Origin: JABDQW01 sp942492025
GTDB lineage: Bacteria; Pseudomonadota; Gammaproteobacteria; SZUA-229
Assembly (NCBI GenBank): GCA_942492025.1
Contig: CALODJ010000010.1
Span: 62,001 to 126,000, forward strand
Direction of reading: 5' to 3'
Length of the DNA stretch: 64,000 nt
Shown: piece after piece, positions 25,758 through 34,700 of the stretch
Numbering within the stretch: position 1 is the stretch's first letter
How the letters are laid out: every line of letters begins with the position of its first letter
Made by a program: the position numbers and the translations under genes
Notes under the pieces: generated by a model
Seen by the model: only the letters and a program-made list of their open reading frames with translations
Told to the model about the DNA's origin: nothing
Database searches by the model: none

Positions 25758-26699
25758 CTATAAGGGCTGAACAACCGGCTGATACAGAATAGTCACTTCA
25801 TCACTACGTGAACCGATGATAGTACCGTTCGTTGTCGGTGTTGCAAAACTGCCCGGGCGCTCACGAAACAGGAACAGGCGTATTTCACAATTGCTTACAG
25901 CAGGATTTATCGGGAATAATTCCTTGAAGAAGTTTTCGTCTGCCGCGCCAGCACTTAACTGCACCAGCAGCTCCTGTAGTAATGCACGTGCCTGACCATC
26001 TATGAACTCAAATGCCGGATCCCCAAGGGTGGAGTCATGAACAAACTGATCCATACTAATGGTTTCTGTACCATCATCAGAGTCATCAGCAAGATTTGCC
26101 TCTGTGCCATAACTTAATTCCTGTACTCCATTACTGCAGGTTACGTGTGAACGTACTTTTACCGTATCGGCACCGGCATCCCAGTTCAACGTAATGGTGT
26201 CGGTGATAAAACCAAATACCGTGTTTTGTTGTGGCATAGTGATTGTTGGAGTTGGCGGTAGTACCAGGCTGGCCGAGCCACCGACCAGCTCACCCGGACC
26301 CGGATCGATATTGAATATTTCTATCGGATACCAGCGTGATTCAGTCACTGCCTGGTTATCGTGCACGATCTCAATATTGATATCAGACAGGTTGATTGTA
26401 TTTGGCAGATCACCGACGTATGTGCCGACGTAAAAACCACGCTTGAGTAGCAACACGCTTTCAGCACTGGTGGAAGCTTCGAATGCATCGCCACCGACAA
26501 GATTTATCGGCTCACCATCTGCAAATACAGCGGCACCAACCTGCACATCTGTCAAACCGCTATGCTGGTTAGCGCCAACAGCGGCAAAGAATCCATCAGC
26601 GGGTACGCCCGGCAAATTGTTATCGACTTCGAAATCACATGCCGAGAGAATAGCTGTTGTCAGAATAAGGGATAGATGTGTAAGGTGTTTCATTCGCAT
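25758..26699 (-). CDS. Predicted lipoprotein, unknown family
   Basis: A 313-residue protein. The start at 26699 (MRMKHLTHLSLILTTAILSA) gives a lipoprotein signal with lipobox LSAC. The mature domain is acidic and beta-rich, with a stretch resembling DUF4397-like folds (LTDVQVGAAVFADGEPINLV, LLLKRGFYVGTYVGD), but I do not recognise it with certainty. It is the first gene of the operon with two outer-membrane barrels, which suggests that the three act together at the outer membrane. Confidence 0.6.
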   Translation of the reverse strand: MRMKHLTHLSLILTTAILSACDFEVDNNLPGVPADGFFAAVGANQHSGLTDVQVGAAVFADGEPINLVGGDAFEASTSAESVLLLKRGFYVGTYVGDLPNTINLSDINIEIVHDNQAVTESRWYPIEIFNIDPGPGELVGGSASLVLPPTPTITMPQQNTVFGFITDTITLNWDAGADTVKVRSHVTCSNGVQELSYGTEANLADDSDDGTETISMDQFVHDSTLGDPAFEFIDGQARALLQELLVQLSAGAADENFFKELFPINPAVSNCEIRLFLFRERPGSFATPTTNGTIIGSRSDEVTILYQPVVQPL

Positions 26700-27038
26700 C
26701 GCCAATTCATAAATGAAATTATTAATATGTCTATATCGATAAAGACTCTGGCGTGTGTGATGTTTCCATTGTATCTGAGTTATGTGGCCAAATGTAGAGC
26801 GATATTCACCGGGAAAAACCATGACTTTCGTGTACAACTTTTGTTTAGATATAATTTTGGCACAACTTTAGGTGGTTAGTGTTTTTTTAAGAACGTCGAA
26901 TTACTCTGAATCAAACCGGTATTTAAGAGTGCTTTTCTTCTAATTGCCGCGCTACGACTGTTTGGGATGCCTGCTTTCGGCCCTAAACAGGCTATAGGGC
27001 ACTAATAAGCCAACGGTTCCCACTTCCAACTGCTGAGT

Positions 27039-27764
27039 TTATGGCAGGATGACACCTGGAGGTGACGTTTCCCAGTCATAACCATCGCGTGCCATCTCGT
27101 AACCCAGATCAAACAGTGCACCCATATATTTCGGATCGAACTCTTCTTCTGCTTCAAGATCGAAATCGCCAGGAATATGGGCTAGTCGGTAAGTAATGCC
27201 GTCACGTTTCGCGCCCAGATAGATACGATAAAGATCACCAATACCTTGAGTACGAATCAACGTGTCGATCGAGGAGAGCGCCACCGGCATAACCTTGGGT
27301 ATAACCTCGGACCAAACCGGTTGAAGGTTGCCGTTGCGGATGACATAGACGGTCTGAGTTCCAGTGATGCCTACCTGTTTCTGAGCCTGCCTGAAATCGA
27401 ATTGTGCAGGATACAAGAATACCTGGCTAGCTACACCGCCATCCACATGCAGCTCATCGTAGACCTGCTCGCCGATTCGAACAGATATTCGCACCGGCGG
27501 GAATATCCCTGGAATAGAAGCCGAAGCTAACATGACCTCCCTGATAAGCTGCGCTGACTCCTCCGTCCCAACGGCGGCAGTTGCGCCGATATTCCATATG
27601 ACTGGTCGTTTCGCGTCTAGATTTGTTGTACTGATTAACAGGCGTCGTCTTTGATTATACTCTTTCGCAATCGCCGCGATCATCTGGTCGTCTACCGTGT
27701 TTCGCAGTAGATCACGCAATGGTTGAGTATCAGCCATGGCATCGCTGAGCAGTCCTCCTAACAA
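27039..27764 (-). pseudogene. Patatin-like phospholipase, 5'-truncated
   Basis: The frame contains ATNLDA-like RRRLLISTTNLDAKRPVIWN, ASASIPGIFPPV and DGGVASQVF, where DGG carries the catalytic Asp of patatins. The N-terminal part with the oxyanion GGG and the nucleophile GXSXG is missing, so the dyad is incomplete. The frame begins around GGLLSDAMADT at 27764 with no upstream coding. The C-terminal end (WETSPPG region) looks natural. No function is expected. Confidence 0.8.
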
Positions 27765-27844
27765 GCTGCGACCCTGACAGACGCAGCAAGGTGCCGTCTG
27801 GCCAGATGACTTAAATATACCTGAAAAATATTGAATCCCGAATT

Positions 27845-27985
27845 GGCGAGCGCGGTATTTATTCAGATGAGGTTGGAATTCGGAAGGGATTGGCCATTCG
27901 GGCTGAGTGGTTGGCTATCGCCGACTGTGAGAACACGGTTGATATTGGTAACAGGGCGTTTACTCTACTATACTCTTCAATCCTC
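27845..27985 (+). repeat. S repeat, copy 2
   Basis: About 140 bp beginning GGCGAGCGCGGT, with GGAATTCGGAA in the middle and CGGTTGATATTGGTAACAGG near the end. The front half matches 41268-41320, and the end matches 17350-17395. The end also resembles the extended termini of the IS at 41379-42824. Confidence 0.65.
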
Positions 27986-28027
27986 AGGTATCGAAACAGG
28001 CTGTTGAATGGCGCCTGAAAAAAACAC

Positions 28028-28184
28028 TAAGGAAACTCTGATTAATTCAGAGTTTCCGCGGCGCACGGATGCGCCGCCATTTTCAATCGCCTTAAGCGAT
28101 TGAAAATGAAGGGAAACAGAAAATCGCATTTTATGCTTCCCGTGCTCTGATAATTCACGGATGAATTATCAGAGCTTCCCTAAA
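28028..28184. mobile_element. MITE D, multi-hairpin element
   Basis: A 157-bp element with imperfect inverted ends (AAGGAAACTCTGATTAATTC and a right end reading, on the other strand, AGGGAAGCTCTGATAATTC). Four consecutive hairpins are visible: GAAACTCTGA/TTCAGAGTTTC, GGCGCA/TGCGCC, ATTTTCAATCGC/GCGATTGAAAAT and GCTCTGATAATTC/GAATTATCAGAGC. It has no coding capacity. Confidence 0.65.
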
Positions 28185-28203
28185 TTATTAATGTTCACTC
28201 CAC

Positions 28204-28503
28204 TTATTCTTTTATCGATTGACTACCGGCATCTTGTAATGCCTTAAACGTCCGAAGATCCTTAGCAAATTCAGGATCCACAGCCCCGATAGAGTCCCAC
28301 AGACGCGAGATATAATCGGACGGAATATGTGAACGCGGGCTGGTTTTTCTTTATTTTTCGGTGTCTGCTTTCTCGGCTTTTACCTCTGTTACATTCTGCC
28401 AACTCATCGGCAATGGCACCTTCGGAGACTTCGCTCTTATTACCCAGTCTTGGGCTCTCTTTTCAGCGTCTGTTAAAATGGGCTTTTTTATGTATATCTT
28501 CAT
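28204..28503 (-). pseudogene. Small unrecognised gene broken by an in-frame TAA
   Basis: From ATG at 28503 the frame reads MKIYIKKPILTDAEKRAQDW and continues to KAEKADTEK, TAA at 28351-28353, then in the same frame SPRSHIPSDYISRLWDSIGA, VDPEFAKDLRTFKALQDAG and a stop at 28204. Composition looks coding. Just upstream an open stretch ending at 28514 (CETRFIIRHQRKAALRDKG, TEEQAELQET) may be its operon partner, giving a two-small-gene layout like a toxin-antitoxin pair. No family is recognised. Confidence 0.35.
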
Positions 28504-28761
28504 GCCGGGTTATTTATGTTTCCTGTAGCTCTGCTTGCTCTTCCGTGAAAATACTGCCTTTATCACGTAAAGCTGCTTTTCTTTGGTGGCGGATAATGAA
28601 TCTTGTTTCACAACGCCCAGCTGTTTTTATTAAGTCAGAGTCTCGCTGGCCATGTTCTTACAGCATCATCATACGCTCTTAATATGGCTGCGTTGGTATT
28701 GTCGATAGATAATGCATTTGCGAGGACTCAGACAAACCGACGAGAAATGCACCCTCGGTGA

Positions 28762-31700
28762 TTAACTCAATTCCACCTCGACGTAGTGCTCGCGCCGGTC
28801 GTCCACGAGTGGGATCATGCCTCGCGGTCGTCCTGCGGCATCGATGCCGGCGCCACTGACCTCGGTGCCATCCAGTGTCACGCGAATCGAACGCGCCGAC
28901 GCTTCATCGACGCGCTTGACGCTGATGTGATACACGGTCTCGCGGTAGCGGTAGTGGATTTTGTAGCTCGGCCATTGGGCCGGGATGCAGGGCGCCAGGT
29001 GCAGATGATCCACTTCCAGTTGCAGGCCCAGCAGAGTTTCCACGCTCAGCCGGTACATCCAGCCAGCCGCCCCGGTGTACCAGGTCCAGCCGCCCCGGCC
29101 CGTGTGCGGGGGTGCCGCGTAGATATCCGCGCACATCACATAGGGTTCGACCTTGTAGCGCTCGATCTGCTGCGGCTGCCAGGCGTGATTGATGGGGTTG
29201 AGCATGGCGAACAGTTCCCACGCGCGTTCGCTGTCGCCCAGCATCGCAAACGCGGTTGTGGCCCAGATTGCGGCATGGGTGTACTGACCACCGTTCTCAC
29301 GCACGCCGGGTACGTAGCCTTTGATATAACCGGGTTCAAGATCGGATTTATCGAAGGGCGGGTCGAGCAACTGGATTAACTGCGCATCACGTCGCACCAG
29401 CCGATTATCGACCGCCGCCATCGCCTGGCGTGCGCGTGCGGGGTCGCCGCCGCCCGATATGACGGCCCAGCTCTGGCTGATGGAATCGATCTGGCATTCG
29501 TCGTTGTCAGACGAGCCCAGCACAGCACCATCATCGAACCAGGCACGCCGGTACCAGTCGCCATCCCAGGCGTTGTCTTCGATGTTGTTTCGCAGCAACG
29601 CCGCCTGCGCGCTACATTCTTCGGCAAAGCTGTGGTCGCCACGGTCATGCGCCAGGCCTGCAAACAGCTGCAGGTTCTCGTACAGGAACCACGCCAGCCA
29701 GACGCTCTCACCCTTGCCCTGATGACCGACCATATTCATGCCATCGTTCCAGTCACCGCAGCCCATCAGCGGCAATTGATGTTCGCCAAAACGCAAACCG
29801 TGCCTGATGGCACGCACGCAGTGTTCATACAGGCTCGCCGCTTCAGCCGAACGTTGCGGCTGGTCGTAGTAAGCCTCTTCTTCCGGATTCAGCTCACGCC
29901 CCTCCAGAAAATGCACCGACTCATCGAGTACGCCGCTATCGCCGGTCGCCCGCACATAACGGCAGGCCGCATACGGTAACCACAGGTAGTCATCGGAGAA
30001 ATGGGTGCGTACGCCCTGGCCGTTGGGCGGGTGCCACCAGTGTTGCACATCCCCCTGGAGAAACTGGCGCCCGGCGCAGCGGATCAGCTGTTCGCGGGCG
30101 AGCCACGGTGTCGCATGGATCAACGCCATGGTGTCCTGCAATTGATCGCGAAAACCGTAGGCACCGCCTGACTGATAATAACCACTGCGGCCCCAGAGCC
30201 TGCACGACAGTGTCTGGTAGAGCAACCAGCCGTTGGCCAGCACATCCAGCGCGTTATCCGGTGTCTCCACCTGCACGGCCCCCAGGGTGTGGTTCCAGTA
30301 TTCCCACACCGCTTCCAGTGCCTGCCGCGCGCCGGCCGGGCCGCCATATTGGCGGATGAAATGCTGTGCTTCGTCGGTGTTGCGGGCTGCGCCGAAGACG
30401 AACACGATCTCGCGTTCCTGTCCATCGGCGAGTTCGATCCGGGACTGTATTGCGGCGCACGGATCCAGGCCGGCACCAGTCCTGCCGGACAAGCGCTCGC
30501 GGCGCATCGCCGCCGGGCTGGCCAGTGAACCGTTGCGGCCAATGAACTCGGTACGGTTTCCGGTCAAGGTTCGCTCCGCTTCGCTGTAGCCTTTACTGCT
30601 GACATGGGCAAATACGACCCGACCGGCGCATTCGCGACCGTACGCATTGCGTGCAATCAGCGCACCGCTGTGCGGGTCCATTTCGGTAACAATGTGCATC
30701 AGATTGCTGTGTCGCCACTCACCGAGTACCAGCTCCCAGTAGCCGGTCAGCGACAGGCGACGCGAGCGTCCCGAATGGTTGCGCAGCTTGACCACCGCGA
30801 ACTTCACCGCTGCGTCCATCGACACGTAGGTATACAGTTCCGAGGAAATACCGGCCTGGTAATGTTCGAACACGCTGTAGCCGAATCCGTGCCGGCACAC
30901 ATAGCCGGACTCACCGCGTGCAGGTAGCGGCGTCGGTGACCAGAACGCACCTGTTTCCTCGTCGCGGATGTAGAGCGCCTCGCCGCTGCTGTCGCTGAGC
31001 GTGTCATTGTGCCAGGGCGTCAGCCTGAACTCGTGGGCATTCTCCACCCAGGTGTACGCGCTGCCGCTGTCGCTGACGACCGTGCCGATGTGCGGGCTGG
31101 CAATGACATTGACCCACGGCGCGGGTGTACTCTGGCCCGGCTCGAGCGTGATGACATATTCACGCCCGTCGGGCGTGAAGCCCCCCAGGCCGTTACAGAA
31201 AATGCGGTCGCGTACCATCAGCGGCTGCTGCGGTTCAGCTTCAGCTTGCCGTACTGGATTCAGACGCTCCGGCACACGCTCTGCCGGCACCCGGCGCAGT
31301 ACCTGCTCGACCAGTGTTTCGGCGCTGTCGGTGAGTACGACGCGGGCGACAGACTGGAACAACACCCGATCTTCCTCGGACAGTTCTTCGGCGCGTCGCA
31401 CGAAGACGCCACCCGGTCTGTCGATAATCTGCGCTTCGGGACCGGCGTTGATCATCCCGATGATCCGGTCGTGCAGTTCCGCGCGGTAGCCCGAGAAATC
31501 TTCATTCACGATCACCAGGTCCGAGAGCAGGCCTTTCATGCGCCAGTAGGTATGGGCTTGCAGTACCTGTTTGACCAGGTCGATGCGGTTGATGTCACCG
31601 ATACGTACCAGCACGATCGGCAGATCGCCCGAGACCGCGAAGCTCCACAGCCCGGGCTGACCCAGCGTGTTGCGGCTGATGACGCTGGGTGCGGCACGAC

Positions 31701-34700
31701 GCAGGGCATTGGCGTAAATCACCGAGCCGGCCAGGCGGCCATAGACCTGTGCATCGGCTTCGCTGGCGTTGATGTGACGCAGCACTTCCTGACTCTGGAA
31801 CCAGGCCATTTCAAAAGCGCGCTCAACAAAGTGCCGATCACAATACCTGTCGAGCACAGCCAGTGCCGCCTCGCGCGTATCCGCGACGCCGGAGATGATC
31901 TGTACCGTCGCTGATTCGTCGGCAGACAAACTGATGGTGCGGCGGATTGCCACGATGGGATCGAGCACCGAGCCGTCCGTGTTCGACAGCGTCGACGGGC
32001 TGTCAGTATTATCCAGTACCAGCGGGTTGACCGCCGTTCGGCCGCGGCCGATAAAGCGGGCGCGATCCGTCTCGTACGACGGCTCGTCGGCAACCGCCTC
32101 TGGCGCCGCCAGCAAATGAAACATCCACGGCACCTGTTCCCCCGGTGTGCGTGGCCGCCGCGTGCACAGGATAGCCTGGCGCTCGGGCAGAATTTCGGTT
32201 TGCACGAACAGGTTACTGAAGGCGCGATGAGCCAGGTCGGCATTCAACGGCGCAAGCACGACTTCGGCGTAACTCGTCACCTCGATGTGACGGCGACGGG
32301 ACGACAGGTTAGTGAGTGTGACCCGGCGGATCTCGACGTCGTCTTCGGGCGAAACACTGATCTCGGTGTGTGTTTCGATGGCCTGATCGCGCCGCCGGTA
32401 TTCAGCGCGCGCCTGCACGAAGATCGCCTCGTAGTGATCGGCCTCGCACAGTGTCGGTTGATGCGTGCTTGACCAGTAGCGCTCGCTGTCACGGTCGCGC
32501 AAATAAATGAAGGTGCCCCAGCCATCGGCGGTGGTGTCCTCGCGCCAGCGGGTAACCGCCAGCTCGCGCCAGCGGCTGTAACCGCCACCGGCATGGGTCG
32601 CCATGACGTGGTAGCGGCCGTTGGACAACAGGTGAACTTCAGGTATCGGCGTGTTCGGATCCGTAAATACACGCATGATCTCGCCCGATTCCGCGGCGGC
32701 GGGACGCGCGTTGGCGCTCACTTCAGCCGCGTGCAGGTGCAGGCTTGTGCCTCGCTTTGGCACACGCTCCTGCAGCAACAATTCCGTCGCCCGTGCGAGC
32801 GGGTCAGACATGAAACGGCGCTGCATCGGCCGGTTGAGTAAGGCGTGTTCAAACGCCAGCAGGCTCATGCCCTGATGATGCGCCATGAACACAGGTACGA
32901 TGGCGTGATGCTTACCCCGCGGCACACGCGAAGGTGTGTAATCGACCGCCTCGTAGAATCCATAGTCGCCGAGGAAACCATTGCCGGCCAGACTCTGCAA
33001 ATTACGGCAGGCCGCCAGCGGCAGCACCGTCAGCGCCAGTGCGCTGGCGTAAGGCGCGATCACCAGGTCGTCGCCCAGCCCGCGTTTCAGACCCAGCCCG
33101 GGTACACCGAATGCCCGGTACTGGTAGACCTGGTGCATATCGGTGGCGTTATAGCAGGACTCTGAAATGCCCCAGGGCACGGCGCGTTGACGGCCGTATT
33201 CGATCTGGCGTGACACCGCGGCCTTGCAGGTCTGCTCCAGCAAGGTGTTGTCGAAACTCGGCATGATCAGCTTCGGCATCAGGTATTCGAACATCGAGCC
33301 GCTCCACGAAATCAGGCTGATGTGGCTGCCATGGCTTGTCAGCAGACGACCGAGTGAGAACCAGTGCTTCTGCGGGACCTGGCCCTGTGCGATCAGCAGA
33401 AAACTGGCCAGGCGCGCTTCGGATGCCAGCAGGTCATAGCAGGCCGGATCGCGTCGCCGTTCAGCCACATCGTAGCCGATGGTCAGCAGGTTGCGCGAAC
33501 GGTCGTAGAGAAACTCGAAATCCATCTGCGCCAGTTCACGGCAACGCGCCACCAGATCGTCGATGATTCGGAGTCGCTCAAGCGCGTGCGTGAAACGTGG
33601 TGCTGTCGTACCGGCTGCACCAGCTCTCGCCAGTTCCGCCAGCGTCGGGATATTGCTGAAGGTCTGCGATCCCATCTCAGGCCCGGGCACCAGCAATCGA
33701 AGGTCTTGCAGCATTGCGCTGACCTGGCCGTCGAATGCCTGTGCCCAGTAATAAAGTTCGCCATCGATATCGATATCCAGCGGCAGCCATGCAACCAGTG
33801 CCCCGTCAGTGCGGTGGATCTCGTCAAGCAGGCTACAGGCACCAGCCAGTGTCTGTGGTGCCGTCGCTGTTGTGCGGTCAGATGCCGTGGGTTCAGGCAA
33901 TGTCAGTGCGTGCAGTGTGTCCTGCAGAAACCCGACCTGTTGGGCAAGCTCAGGCGTCGGTGACGCCGGCAGGTGTTCGACAAACACCCGCAAGGTGTCC
34001 TGCAGGCCCTGAAATGCGCTTGATGACAGCACCGGCTGATGTTTCAACTCGATCAATCCGGCCTGCAGCGTGAGCAAGCTGCCGGCCAGGTTGCCGCTGT
34101 CTACGGACGAGACATATTGCGGGGACAGCGGTTTCAGCGTGTGGGTGTCGTACCAGTTGTAAAAATGGCCACGGTAGCGTTCCAGCTTCTCCATCGTTGC
34201 CAGTGTGTTCTCGGCAAGTTGCAGGCATTCTGCGGCGCAAATGTAGCCGAAATCATACGCTGCCAGGTTCGCCAGCAACGCCATGCCCATGTTCGTCGGC
34301 GAGGTACGCGAGGCGATGACCGGCGCCGGGTATTCCTGGAAGTTGTCGGGAGGTAGCCAGTTGTCCTCCGGGCTGACGAAGTCCGCGAAGAAGCGCCAGG
34401 TTCGCCGCGCCGACGTGCGCAGGAATGCCCGTTGTTCCGCAGTCAGGTCCGGTTCGCGGGGCAGGAACGGCCTGCTGATCCACCAGCCGATGACGGGCGA
34501 CAGCAGCCAGCACAACAGCACCGGTGCCCAGAAGATCCATTCCGCCGGGCGGGTTTGCCACAGCACAAAACCCAGCGCCAGCGCCACAACAGGCGCGATC
34601 CACATCTCCCGCATGAAATTGAGCACGCTGCGGCGTGCGTTGCGCCGGGCGTAGGATGGCAGTTGCCAGCGCAGCAGTCCGCGTCGCGTGAACAGCATGC

